DNA from: Onchocerca volvulus | Lineage: Eukaryota > Nematoda > Chromadorea > Rhabditida > Onchocercidae | DNA length: 64,000 bases | Assembly: GCA_000499405.2 (NCBI GenBank) | Contig: HG738138.1 | Location: forward strand, 22,533,156-22,597,155 | Direction: 5' to 3' | Shown: one piece after another, positions 13,362-30,105 of the stretch | Position numbering within the stretch: position 1 is the first letter of the stretch | Layout: every line of letters begins with the position of its first letter | Position numbers and translations under genes: made by a program | Notes under the pieces: model-generated | Seen by the model: only the letters and a program-made list of their open reading frames with translations | Databases searched by the model: none | Told to the model about the DNA's origin: nothing

Positions 13362-15069
13362 TTCACTGATAACGAAGCGTCGCAAAAATTTGATATAAGC
13401 GACAAGAATGCACAATATTGTGTGATAAGAGAATTGATGGATTATTGATGAAGTGTGAATAAATGCATCCACATCGCTGTCATTTATAATACTCTCCTCG
13501 GAGTGAGAATAGGGCGGAACTGAGATTAAATTAAATAAATTATCTCAAATTTTTTTGTGAATGAGAAAGAGAATGGTGAAAAGGATTGTTGAATTGAATA
13601 CTCTGGTCCTGAACAGACCAAAGTATAAATCAATGAATGAGTAAATAAATGCAGGGTAACAAGATATGTGACAAGACCAGACCAGACAATCCGTCTAGAC
13701 TGACAGCAAAATCAGAGCTGCATAATATTTCAATATGACTAGCCTCTGTCATCCATAATTTACCATCATCAACATGATGACATTCGATGATTTTTAATGT
13801 GTCAACTAGAAAAAACTAGGCGAGAAATCCATAGAATTCATTGGCTTCGTCATTAGCATAGATCGAGAATTTCCATTTTACCGTTCCACTTTTGCACATT
13901 TTCCATGCAATGCAATGCAAATTTGCAATTGAAGGCACACAATCAATTGCATTCAAAAGTTTATTGTTTGCAGCTTATCGAAATGGAATAAAAGGAACAT
14001 TCACTGACATGCAATATTCGATGCAAAACTTTTACTGCTCATTATAAAAAAGCAACGATTCCCATAGATTACAATTTTGCAATTGAAATGACATATATCT
14101 CTGTTTCGATTAATGTAAATCGGTGTTGACTTTGCTGAAAATTTCCATGAAAATACAATAAAATGCACAAAAAAGTATTTAAAAGACGAATAAGCATTCT
14201 AGAAAAGTGAAATGGGATTTAATATACCATTTTGAGAAGAAAAAAGAATATGCAATAGCATTAGATATAAAAAATATATAATGCGTGGTTTAAATTTTAA
14301 AGTGACTTTGCAAACTGTTTGTTTGTTTGTTTGAAGTTGGAAATGGATAATGAAACAACTGTAAAACACAAAAAGCAGCCGGATAACTGGACAAAGCAAG
14401 AAATCTTCGTATTTACTTCATAGAAAAAGCGACAAAAAAATATCAGCTTGGTTTGAATTATAATGAAAAAAGAAAAAAAATTATTAATCAGCCATTTATT
14501 TCAGCAACGCAAAGACTGATAAATGTCCTTTCAAGAAAAAATCATAAAAGAAATTCAACTTAAGAACTATCACTTGACGAAAATGGAACAAAATTTATGA
14601 AAATACCGAAAACACTGAAATCCTTACATAAAATTACGTAAAATGCTGTAGATGAAAATTGTAAACCTTATGAATGACGTGATGACCAATTAATTTCCAA
14701 GTAATTTGCAAAAAAAATAAAACCAGCACATTTTCATCAAACTTCTTAAAGCATTCTAAGAATAACTGATAGTCTAAGCGAGTTCTTAAAGAATCTTCAT
14801 TTTTTCGTTCATCCATTAAAAGAATTCTCAATACCACTGCATTCAAAACGAGCTCATGTAAAGACATATTATGATGACAAATATATCAATTCAAATCAAA
14901 AACTGCAAGCAATTCGTAACATCAAGTTGAATGAAGAAATAACACGCTATTTTGAAACCCGTCAAAACTGTTTCGGCTAAATTTCAAGCCAAATTAACTC
15001 GAAACATAAATTTAATATACGACTATTTCTTACAATTCGGTGATAGCAAGTACTAAAAATCTCATATTT
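13362..15069. other. intergenic region between the aminopeptidase start and the uba-1 stop
   Basis: 1.7 kb of AT-rich sequence with no supported gene. Both flanking genes are on the minus strand but the spacing is far larger than in nematode operons (about 100 bp). It should contain the uba-1 3' UTR and the aminopeptidase promoter. Confidence 0.6.
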
Positions 15070-18000
15070 TCATCTGAGACTGAATTTAATATAGGGGATT
15101 TCTACATCCTCATCATCCTTATTATTGGCTATTACTTCAAGAACAATTGATTGCACATGGTTTGGAATCTTCTTCCTCGTCACTTCTTCCACAATTTCTT
15201 TCATGCTGAAAAATAAAAAATAAAAAGAACTATCTATTCTCATTTCGTTATTCACCCCGAATACAATAAAAATAAAACAGCGAACGCAAATAATCTTATT
15301 AACAAGTTTATAATTAAAATAGAAATCTTGTTTCCAATTCACAAAGTAAATTTCTATGTTAATTACAATAATAATTTCTTTAAAAAAGTGCAAAAGAAAT
15401 TTACTCCTGCTCCAAGCGTTCCTTTCTTTTATCACTGCTTAAGAAAAAGCTATAGATGAGCGACACACCACATGACATCATCGTCACATCCAGTCCTGTT
15501 TCTTCCTGTAAATTCCGAATTGAAACACAGCAAATAGCCTTTTTTGCATAGATAATTAACCTTATTTGAGAGGTGTTAAAATAAAAAAGTCGATTAAAAA
15601 TTACTTAAAATACTTAAAAAAAAAAAAGACAGAAAACTTTCAAATGTCTTGTCCTCAAACTTAGATTCCCTTTAAATTTCTTTAGTGAGGTGTAAGTGAC
15701 TATTACAATTTAAAATACATGAAATAAGCGACTTACCTTGATCCACTGAATTAATTCCTTCATTTTCTTCGGTCCCTGTATTTCGAATCGATCCCAAAGC
15801 GTGAAATATCCATCTGCACACTGCAACACAGAAAAGTATAAGACAATTCAAGAATCGGCGGAAAAAACAAACTTCATGTCTGAAACACGTGAAAGAAAAA
15901 CAAATCCAAAGTCTTGAACCCAACCTTCTTCTTTGGCGCTGCGATTGGCTCCGAAAATCCAAAAAATGGTAAAGCTAAATTCAAAAAACCGTTCTTGAAA
16001 ACTTCTAACGGTACATTCGGTAATCTATTCCCATTACCAATCATTTTGTACAGTTCAATGCAAGCTAATCCAGCTACAGCGGCTGTTGTCGTCGCTATAG
16101 CTGGGATGATCCGACCGGCAATCTGTTTCGTCTGAATTAATATGAAGTTAACTTTAAAATTCGTTTACTAGTCAAATGAAATTTTTACTTAAATCTCGAA
16201 AATTTTTTTCTTTTTCAAAAATTTCTGGACCTCATACCATAAAAGAAAACATAGGTCGCGTCAGAAAGAAATAAAAGTAAGATAAATGAAAAAAGTTCGC
16301 GTCCAAAATTTCACGACAATTTATTCAACCCTTACTTTCATTACATCTGCCGGTGCGATTTGATAATTATCAGCGCGTAAATTTGAAGCAGCAGTAATAA
16401 ATTCCATGTGATGATTAGTGTCATCATCCTTTTCAAAGTCGATAGAAATCAATGGTTTCGTCATTTTTTTGTTCAATTTAGCCAGATTCATCATAACCGA
16501 TTGTAGTTTCTCATCGACGTCATCTAAAATACAAGAAATTTACTAACCAAAAGATAAGAGGTACTACAAAAAAAGCAATGTTGAAGAATGAGGATTCGTT
16601 TTCTTAAAACTTCTTATTTTTTCGGTGCAGGGAAAACCATATTTACCATCAGCTACTGCCTTTTCTTCTTGTTTTGCTTCAGCTTCCGTAACAGCTATCT
16701 TTATGTCCGACTTCGGCATGAAAGGTGGCGGATGAATCTGAAAAATAAATCTCGATGAAAATTTTTAACAAGTGAAAAGAATTCTCAACCCTTTACATCA
16801 ATTTCGAACTTACTTCTTTCAAGACAGCCAAGAACTTTTTTTTGTCAGTTATTGGTGCGATACCATATTGTTGCGCCCGAAGAATCGAAGCAGCCCAAAC
16901 AAAATTGAAGTGTTCTGGCTAAAACATGGAATGAATTACAAGGCGATTTGAACCTTTAAAAAAGCTAAAATAGTGTTCCATTTAATAGCATGGAACACTA
17001 ACAAAATATTATGTGATTTTCATAATAGACAACCGTGTCAGTAAACTTCAGTTCATTCAACTACTCAAATATATGAAATGATATAATGAATCAGTACCTT
17101 ATCTGGATTGAAATCTAGAACATGTGGACAACGTTTACTACCTGACCAAAATTTAATTCCTTGTTCGGTCACTTGATTAGGTGGAAACATATGCAATAAC
17201 TGCGCAATCATATTGTGGAAGTAGTCCTACAAACAAAAAAAAAAAAATTCATAACTAGGCTTAAGAATGGTATCAATTTTCAAGCCTCAATTAATTTAAG
17301 ATCAAAAAATCTGAAAACCTGAAAATTCATCCGGGCCCACTTTATGCATTCTTCTGCATTATGTGGTCTTTCGCTGATCAGAGCTTCTTCTACTTTGGAC
17401 AATATGTGCAGCTGAAATTAGTACTTTATGCAACATGAAAGAGATTTATAAACCAAATTGGAAAATCTCTTACAAATTATGGATAGGAATCTCATTAAAA
17501 CATCAGAAACCTCACTTCGCTATTATATAAAATAAATGAATTATGGCTAACTCGCTGAGCTGTGTTCATTTGATCAACCCGCTGCAGGAAGCCGCGTTCA
17601 TCAGATATGAACTGATTTGCTGTTTCAGCTGGAGTTGTGAATAGACCTTCAAATAAATCTCGTGCCCACTGTATTGTATGCTGAATTTCATTGGGAAAAT
17701 TCTTCAGTGTACAAATTGGAATATCTTTTTCTGGTGGATCAACAGAAGAACTAAAAAATGAAATAAATTGCAAATGCAGGTAGCAGAAAAAACGATCGAA
17801 ATATGATTAATATTTTATATAAAATATGTTGTAGTCAGCACTGCTTCAAACATATTTCAATGTTCTGGTTAAAGCAAGTCAATTATGAAGTTTTTTTCCG
17901 CATCTTGATATGATTCTTAAAACGAAAGGTGAAAATTAGTAAAAATTAAAATCAAAGGTGAAAAAAATTAGTTAAATTAATCTACAAAAGTGATTCCGTA

Positions 18001-21000
18001 ATGATATTACCCATAAGATTCAGTAAGATGGGGATAAACCACTTGAGTATTACCCTTCGTACCCATTGTTCCAGAATCAAGCAACGGCAAACGATAGTAA
18101 ATACAGCGACGATCCATATACCGTCCTAGAATCACGGAGAAAAATTTCAAAAGCAGATAAAATTCAAAGTGAATACAGAAAAACGACAGATAAAGTGATC
18201 TATATATTAAAGAGAAAAAGCTACACATGACAAACGGAACCAATTATAATACACCAATCTTAGAATGCTCCTGCACCATACTGCAGCCATAATGTCACGT
18301 TATGAAGTAATCCTACATAGAAGTAAAGTATAACAAACGTGCATCAACATTGTCGAGTGCATTCAGTACACCATTGAGATCGTTGAAAAACTCATCAGTG
18401 AAAATGCTTTCCGTATCAACGCCAACACGTTCCGAAAGAGCATCAATTTTAATGTTAGGGTTGAAAACTTTTACTGCTTTAGCAGCCACTTCAGACTTTT
18501 TATTCTAAAAAAGGTTCTGTTCTTACTGGAAGAGAAACTAAACAAATATTTTCCCAATCTCAAATTTGACACTGAAATTTAATACAAGTATTGAATCTGG
18601 ATAAGCGCTACACACTCAAGAAAACTTACGCCAACATCACTTCGTCTGAACAAAAATTGCCGATTAAGATTACTGATTTCAATCTGATCCATATCTGTTA
18701 TTTTTAGTTTGCCATCAGGTCCACATGCAACACCCATCATAGCCAAATTCTTTAATAATTCACATCCAATTGCACCTGGGGCGAGAACAAAGGATTGTTT
18801 TCAATTCATAGTAAGCAAAATATAAAAGAGGATCTAGCTCCAATAAAAAAAACTTAACAATAATCTCTACCTGCGCCAACAATGAAATATTTTTGTTTTA
18901 GAAGCGCTTCTTGATAAGCTTGTCCAAAGACAACAAGTTGACCATCATATTGACAGTTTTTCTGCAAATACAGAGATATCGAGAAATGATAGATATCTAA
19001 GGACTGTTAATGTTTCTAATTTCAAAAACAAAGGTCATAAAAAATGTACTTCCAAATTTCGATAGATGCTGACATTCCTAATATTCTAAAGATGATATTC
19101 TTTAATCAAACCATTCCTATCGTCATAATTTATTCCGATTAGTGGCTCTTAGAAATTATGGAGACTTCACGTCCACTTGATTTTAATTCCAAAACCTAAC
19201 TTTTTATAAATCTCAAACTAAAAGGCTCAAGATGTTTATCGAATCCGCCATGTTTACGTGAAGTTGAAAGATACCATTTTGCAATCATTAGCCGTTAGCT
19301 TATCATTATCGAAAGGTGACCAATCGCCTGGTAATGCTTCCACGCAATCAATATAAAGAAACTGTTTCAACGGGGTCATATGGTGCGTAATAACTTTCAT
19401 TGCCTCCTGTGCAGCAATGCCACCAACAATTGATGCAATAGGTGCAAGATTACCACAAGCCTAAAAATCGGTCGTTTCTATTCCTTTTCGCAGGTATCAC
19501 AGATTTGTTAGCTGAGGAAAGAATCTTCCCTCCATACATTAGTACAGCAAAATACGAACATTGAAGCATACTATTTACAAGTCCGGTGTTTTATAAATTT
19601 ACATAGAGAATCTAGAAATTTTATGAATTTAAAATTTTTTTGCAAAACATTTTCGGAGACTAGAACATCGGTTTGGTTAAATAACCAGAGAAAATTTATT
19701 ATTTTCGCAAAAATAACTTCGAAACAACCTGGTAGCTAAAAATCCTCAGCAACTTTTCATTTGGCTCGACACTAGGTGGAAGTTCAGTTTTGAGAAGATC
19801 AACATCCTCCTTGTTTCGTGGCATAGGACTTCGTCCGTGCTAAATTTTGCTTACAAAGCTCATTCAGAAAAAGATTCGTGTCTCTCTTAAATTTATTTTA
19901 AAATAGAAACTAAAAAAGAAAGTGTATACTCAAAAACTTCTAATGAGGATATTTCATTTTAAACGAATCTTCGATTACTATCAATTCTGCTAATCACTGA
20001 TGCAATAAAACAGCTCTATATAGTAATGTCAGAAGAAACGAAGAAACGAAAAAAAAAACCGAAACTACAATACCTTAGTTTCAAAAGCGTACAATGCTTG
20101 CCATAAAGCATGAAGCTGGGGAGGATTATCGAATTTCGCGAAATCCCACATTACTATAGAGGGTTCATTCAATGATTCCTTCAATGATTTATGCGAAACT
20201 GAAGAAGGCACTTTAACTTGTGTAAAACGTCCACCCTCCACATAAGGCGAGAACTTAGCAGCAACTTTTCCAATATTGAATACATCTGGCTCTAAAGTAT
20301 CATTAATTTAAGCAGTGATGTTACTTATAAAAATTGATATAATTTTGGTGAATTAAAACGATTTCGGTTTTAAGCGAGGAAAGATAAATTTATATAAATT
20401 CGCTGTTAGCTTAATTTCTCGCTATTATGCAAAATTTTGAGAACAGAAATAATGAGACTAGGAAAATATAGGTAGTTCAGTGTACATAATTTCAACACGA
20501 TCTTAGAATAGAGATATAAAAACTAACTTTTAACTGTGATTTCAAGTGGTTTAATACCATTCAACTCAATCATCCCTTTGACTTCCGAAAACGTGACATA
20601 ATCGCCATCCTCAAGACCATGCATGACATTATCCAACGTTGTTACATCCCCTGTTTCCGCATCTATGTGCTCAATCAGTAACTAAAACAAGTAAACTTAT
20701 TAAAATACATTTAAAAAAGTTCTCCAGAAGAACCAAAATGGACTGCCGAACTTACTTCTTTACATCGTTCTCCATTTGGATCATTTACTTCAAACTGTGC
20801 ACTCACATCGACGAATATAAAACCGAATAATCCTCGAGCGTCGGCAGTTATAAAACGACGATTGTGCTTACGAGTCCAGTCGTTCACCATCAGCTGCATG
20901 GAAAGCGGGGCATCAGTGAGCACTGTCAACTAAAACCAAATATGAAGTAAAAAAATGAAAACTTAAGAAATAGTGAAAAAAAAAAAAGCTGGAAATAAGA

Positions 21001-24000
21001 AGTTCCATTTTATTGACTCAACAATAAACTGAACAGATTTCCAAAAATTTGGAGCTCAAACTAAAAATATACCGTTTAAACCGATGCGTCTCACTGATCG
21101 AAAAATGAAAAGAGAAACATAACGTACGTCAAACTTTCTTACGAAATCTTCAGTAAGTGGTTCCATGGATAGATGACAAGTAACACTGTCATTCAGTTCG
21201 GCTAAACGTTCAAAACTTGCTTCCGCTCGATTTCGTCCAATATCCGATTCTTTTAGATAAAACTAAAACAATAAAAACCATTTCTATAAAATATGATAAT
21301 AATTTCAAAATTTATCTAACGAAACTCATTCTTACATCAATCATCTCTTTTTCTAATTTTCTCAATTTTTAAACAAATCAATTTCTGGCTAAAGCATTTC
21401 TTATTAATTTAATTTTTGTTCCTAGATAATACAATATGATTATTAGATAATTATAGTATACTTTATATTTATATATATAAAGTATACATTACTTTATATA
21501 TATAAAGCAATTCACTTCAAACCGTTTGAAACCAACCTGTGCACTCAGATCCAGCCATTTCGCATCACGTATGTCATGAATTGTCACTTGACGGATGCCA
21601 CCAAGAATCAAATTTTTAGCGATTTCTACACCAACTGAACCAATCCCTGATATCAACACAGATGCTTTTCTCAAGTGCATCATTGCTGATTCACCCAGAG
21701 CATAACTGAAAATAGAGTTTCCAAAATTCAAAAGAATCTAAGTATACATAATCATGAAATATCGCAGAAAAAGAAAAACACACACATAGTGATTACAGGA
21801 ATAGCTGCATTCAGTTGGAACTACAAATAATTTAATCCTATCTGTTTTATCACTTCATTGTTACATCACATAGTGATAAGATCCAGCGCCGTTAAAAAAT
21901 TAGCGCGACACATGACTTAAGAGTTCAATTTATTTAACAGTCAAAAAATTTATATTTCGTTACAATCTCTGTACAAATAATGCAACTTACATTTGTCGCG
22001 AGTAAAGATTTTTATCCAAGACAGCATCACTATTATCTGTCATACCATTTTCACTGTTAACAACCATTTTTGCGGATTCAATCGCTGAATCGATTTGGCT
22101 CTAAATAATTCGGTTCTTACAAGTATCTTGTTTGCAAAAACAAAAAGTGAAAATGTGCAAAAAACCGAAAGTTGATGGTGATATATATATATATATATAA
22201 TTCAAAACTAGAATAATTCAATTTTAAAAGAATTAGAAATTAATTCAAACAATGACAATTGGCGAAAATGATATCAAGTTACTAAAAAGGATTTAGATAA
22301 AAAAGAAAAATAAAAATTCCATTAATACTTTTCTGGAATAAAATTTACGTATTGTTCTCTAATTAATTTCCCAAACCATAAATTTGCCACTTCACAGGTT
22401 ACAAAAATAATCAGAAAGAGAGGGGCTTTAGCGTGTGAAATCCAAAAAAACCGCAAATTATATGAATTTTTTATTCATTTATCTCCAACATATTTTCGAA
22501 AAATTGAGACATTTTTGAAATTGAAATGCGAATGGTGTGACTCATATTTTTTGTACAGATGGTGTATATTATGCACTAACAAAAAGTTATGAAATTAATG
22601 TACATGTAGTCCATGTAATATTCTAAAAAAAGAGTTTATTTTCAAGACGAATAAACTTTATCACAAGTATATCGTCAGATAGATAATAAAAGATCTGTTC
22701 AATTACCAAGTTCATATTTGCATTTTTCTGGGTGACTTCTAAAAAAAAAAAAAAGAAAAAAAGAAAAAAAAAACTATTGAAATTGAACAAAGATTACAGA
22801 CTGAATCTTACACGAAACAATTAAATGGTGAAAAAAAAAAGACCTTCAATCAGTAATTTACGCGATATATGACTCTCATAATCAAATGCAAATTCTCTTC
22901 TCAATGATAGTAATAAAAGCAAAATTCAAAAAAATAGAAAAAAGAGAGGTCATCTTATTATTTTATCATTAAAAAAAAAATATGATAATTGCAAACTGCA
23001 TCACTTTATTTTGGACAAATATTTTAATAGTCGTGTAGGGCATGTTGGCAATCAATTTTTTGATAGTGCGCAGGACAGAAAGGCACGCCATCAGTTCAAT
23101 GCACGGGAACATTCGATTGTTCGCTGATGGTAATGATAATAATGGGGAACGCCTTTCTCCCAATAACTAATTTGTGAAAGTTTTGTTAGATCCATAAATT
23201 CCATTTTCTTTCTAGATTTATAAAAACATTAATTTAAATGTTCTAAAATAAATCAATCGTTGTAATTGTTGGCATCAATTAAGGAAGAAATTATTAAGGA
23301 CTAGATATAATTATAGAAGCATGAAATATGTAGATGTAAGTATATTAATTTTTTGTAACAATCTTAATACAGTAATTCTAAATTAAGATTTCTTTTAAAT
23401 CAGCGCTTATTCACCTGAACTGAAATTCATCCTATAACAGCATCTAAAACTGACATGATTCATGCGAAAAAAAAGTCAAAACTAGTACTGCAACTGCTAC
23501 GTCAGAACATTAGATATTTTATAAAGCATGATTTCGAAACACTTCATTTCGAGTACAGAAACTTAATAGAACTAAGTGGTTCGACATATTTAGGAAACTA
23601 TAAGTTGAACTTTCAAGACAATGAGCATGTCAAAGGATCAAAATATACAGTTTAATGGAGATAAAAATCAAGCAATGCAGAACACCGGAACAAAAAAAAA
23701 TCATTATTGGCTTGTAAATCCTGTTTCGAAATCGACATTCAGCAATACAGAACATAATCATAGCATAGGAAATATGCTGTAGTGAACGACAAATGTTTTT
23801 AGTATGGGAAGGTAAGAATTACTGATATTTAGATTAGTTCGACTAATTTTTTATCTCTTTAGAAACCTATCCTTCGACTAAACATTAACTTTTCAAAATC
23901 TCTTTTACTCGTCCTGAACTTGAAAAATACTTCTCTATCCAGTTTGCTTTATTAATTTTTGCATACAGTAATCTCTATTTCAATTCGCATTTTTTATCCA

Positions 24001-25330
24001 AAACTAAAGTTTTTCATATTCTGATTATTCATATTTGATAAGAAAGATTAATGATTTCCCAACATTACCTACTGATACTAAATTTATCAATTATTAAATA
24101 CTGAACTCTTCCTCAGCATGATTACACTTTTTGGGGCGTTTCATGCTATATTAATATAAAACCAGTATCATTCGATTCATACTATTTTTGAGAAGGGAAC
24201 GAAATCGATTAATCTGTGTCATTTTTACAATTTCCACATGCTAATAATTATTGCGGAATGGCAAAGTACAAATTCTTGTGCACTTTTGCACGAATATAAC
24301 AATCAGTTCTCTTATTCTCATTGCATCAGATATGATTTAGTTCTAATCAGCGAGATGATTTCAAAACAATAGTGATCCATTTTGTCTAGTGAACCAGCGA
24401 AATCGATAGAATAAAAAGAAAAAAAAAAAAAAGAGAAATGAAACTGGAATCTTTTACTGAATAATAACATAAAATCGTGAGAAAGGAGTATCTATATATC
24501 GACTGAATTATTGCACTGACTGGAAAAAAAGAAAATCTGATACTGAGGACAAGGGCAAGTCGTACGAAGTCGTCTAGCCCAACCTGATGGCTGAATATGG
24601 ACAAAATTTTCGGATTTTTTCAAGGATATATCGGGAAAAAGGTTGCAAAATAGTTTTTACCATGCCTTAAAGACATAAGAAATGCGAAGTTGCTATATCT
24701 TATTGAGGAAAGAGATGGTTGAAACCAAAGGCAATGTGCTTTTGTCTTATGCTTATTTGTGAGCAAACATAAACTTGCACAATGCATTTTCCATCATATT
24801 CTATTAGAGATATGTTACATGCAATCTTCTGATTTTAGAGGGCCTGATTCATATAAATCGTTTAATATAACATCTTCGCATTCCTATTTCTTTGGTTTCA
24901 ACCACCAGTTCAGGCATCAAGATGACTTACAGTAGCAATGTTTTTCCAATTTGTATTGGTCAGCTTATAATCTGCATACATCCAACAATGCACGCAATGA
25001 CACGGAAGATCGACTCTAAATTTTGGGAGAAAAACTTCCACTGTCTTGTAAAAAATAATAATTATAAAAGAAAAACCACCAAGAAATTTCAGAAAAATTT
25101 AATATTCGGATGCAAAAGTTCGATATGTATTATTTAATAAAAAATCAAATATTACGTCAAAAGTTTATTCAAATACAAGATGCAGTTGACAATCAAAAAA
25201 TGATTCCTTATATTCTTAAAACCAATTTGTAATGTGACAAGCTTACCTCCTGAATCCTGGGCCGTTTCTTGGCTGGTTCAGGTAAAGTGGCTTCCTTTCT
25301 ATTTTCACTTGCGGGAGCACCCGAAAACAT
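15070..25330 (-). CDS. uba-1: ubiquitin-activating enzyme E1 (UBA1), complete, 23 exons
   Basis: Activates ubiquitin with ATP, forms a thioester on its catalytic cysteine and passes ubiquitin to E2 enzymes. Exon 1 is 25247-25330 and the last is 15070-15210; the 23 exons I traced sum to 3177 nt in perfect phase, giving 1058 aa, the usual UBA1 length. Order: N-terminal PAKKRPR nuclear-localisation-like motif; [15 protein letters not shown]; first adenylation half ([15 protein letters not shown]); second adenylation half with [24 protein letters not shown] and [17 protein letters not shown]; catalytic cysteine in PICTLKNFP (about Cys628); [12 protein letters not shown]-terminal ubiquitin-fold region ending in IPYIKFSLR. 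The ATG follows a CTATTTCAG acceptor by 17 bases, fitting trans-splicing. Intron 1 is 3.1 kb while most others are 50-400 bp. Met40, encoded in exon 2, is a possible second start. Confidence 0.98.
21456..21487. repeat. AT-rich foldback in uba-1 intron 3
   Basis: GTATACTTTATAT and its exact reverse complement separated by six AT bases. It lies in the intron between uba-1 exons 3 and 4 and is followed by another TTATATATATAA run, so it may be simple AT expansion. Confidence 0.7.
22101..25246. other. uba-1 intron 1 (3.1 kb)
   Basis: Unusually long first intron with no gene I can support inside. It contains (TA)n at about 22181-22198, many poly-A runs, and a GC-richer island near 23033-23160 that carries a short plus-strand open frame without convincing splice support. 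Long first introns often carry regulatory elements; none is recognisable here. Confidence 0.6.
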
Positions 25331-28092
<2,762 letters not shown>

Positions 28093-30105
28093 TCATTCTC
28101 CACAAACATGTATCGCACCAGTTGCATCGATCCAAGCTGTTCCTGCATGTATTTTCTTATTGTTACCTAAATGACACCTGGAAAACCAAACATTTTTAAA
28201 TTGCAGACGAAATTCTTAAAAATACCTTCCTAATAATATTTTCGATTATATCTTTCAGCATTTTGTATTGTCAAAATAATTAAACTAAAACAGGAATTCA
28301 GTATTTGCAGAAAAATAACTTTGGAATCAGGTTCGATTAATTTCTTTTTTCCAAACAAATTTTGGGATCTCAAAAAAAAGTTTTCATTCTAAGAACTTAT
28401 TTCACAAATTTAGAAATTTGGAACTTCCATTTATCTCGTCTATATTTATCATCAAACATTAGACTGTAATTTGTATTGTAATTCGTAAGCATTTACTGAA
28501 TTACCTGTAAATGTGTATTCCAGCATCTCCACAGCGCATATCATAATTACCTTCAGTCCAAATTGCATATTTCTTGATATGTAACGATTCATCCATGATA
28601 TCATCATAATCCGTTCCATTGAAGCAACCTAAATCGCTGTAAAATTCAATTCTTTCGATAAGCGAAAATTCTAGCCAAAAAAAGTGCAACAATAAAATTG
28701 AAGTAATGCAAATTATTCCACATATTCGTATTGATTAGGGGTCATCTTGACAAATAGTTTATCTGATGATAAACATATTAACAAAGCGATATCAGATGAA
28801 AACATCAGAATGAAACCTTTATTTTCAATCCTGGCCCTTTTGCCACTGTTATAGATGTGACAATTCTTGAGCTGTTTATTTTTTAGCAGAAAAAGTCCTT
28901 CTTTCAAGGTGTCACCATTTTTATCCAAGCATGCTACAAATCTGCAATTTCGAATGTTCTAGAAATCAAGAGTAACACAAATTCGGGATCAGAAGCGATT
29001 ATTTTGATTTCGAATTTGTATTACACTTAGTTTAAGTATTTCTTGGACTGAAAAAAAATGTTTATTGTTGAAATGATATTACCTCTCTGATCATTGATTT
29101 GAAATTTGTTTTTTCAGTTTTACGATCATAGATATTGGAATTCTGTTAATTTTCGTCCAAATTATTTAAACTCACTTATTTGTAATGCAAGAAATAACGA
29201 AATGATTGTGATAGTATTCTTCTTGACCGAAGCATTTCTGAAAAGCCTCTTCTCCCGAGCCTTCTTTGATCTCATCATCCATACAGGAATACTCGATATC
29301 ATTCTCCCAAAATGATGGCGTCATAAGAGGTATCAAAGTACCACGATCGCTTACACAGTTCAGTACCTGACAAACTTTAAGACATATTAAATGTAGAATT
29401 CCAAATCGCTTCTTAAAAATTTATGAAAACTGACTTATAGGAAGAAAAGAGAAGTAAATTATGAACGGCTTCAACATAAATCCAAGTTGTAAGTTTGAGA
29501 AAAAAATTAATTAGTAAAATTCTTAAGAAAATTAGTAAAATTGCAGAATAAAGCAGAAATACAATTTCTTTCAGATTTATGATAAAAAAAATTTGATGGA
29601 ATTTAAAAATTAAATGTTACTGAGTCTTAAACTAATTCTTTCGAACTTTTTAATTTGGCACTAAGGGCTGTTTTTGGAAGTATTTTCAATGTTTCTTGAT
29701 TTACTCAGTATTGTTCAAAGTTATTTTTGTGTAAATAATGACAAAGACTTATGCTGAAATATATTTTTTAGAATTGTTATCGTTAATAATACTGATAATG
29801 ATAATAAAACTACTGAGCAATTGAAGTAGCACTGATCATCTATCTCAATAAATGTTTATAATTAAAATAATAATTATTATCTTAATCATTTTTTAGATGA
29901 AAATAGGAAAAATAACCTCAATTTTACCCTTCCTGCATGTCACATTGAAATGATCATCGTGAATCCAAACGAAATTCTCAGGATAATGTGATCCTTGTTC
30001 AATGCATTGTGAACTGATTGGTAAGAAATAGTTTAGCAGATCAATCAAAAGTATGGAATGATTGTAAAAAATAAGGCAGTAGTAACAGTAAGACATGTTA
30101 AACAA
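28093..30105 (-). CDS. secreted cysteine-rich protein with MIG-18-like fibronectin type I repeats
   Basis: Five exons read on the minus strand: about 29917-30013 (possibly starting as far up as 30105), 29176-29366, about 28700-28941 (donor unresolved), 28505-28636 and 28093-28177. The predicted chain is a run of 30-65-residue units, each starting with Cys, then a G-x-x-Y/I-turn, an aromatic and a second Cys, as in CIEQGSHYPENFVWIHDDHF-x-VTC, CVSDRGTLIP and CHLGNNKKIHAGTAW. This fits the nematode 'abnormal cell migration protein 18-like FN-I' domain seen in extracellular matrix and secreted proteins. The N-terminus is uncertain: the frame continues upstream of the first acceptor into a hydrophobic stretch (SILLIDLLNYFLPISS) that could itself be the signal peptide. 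The donor of the third exon is also ambiguous. Role unknown; secretion is inferred. Confidence 0.65.
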
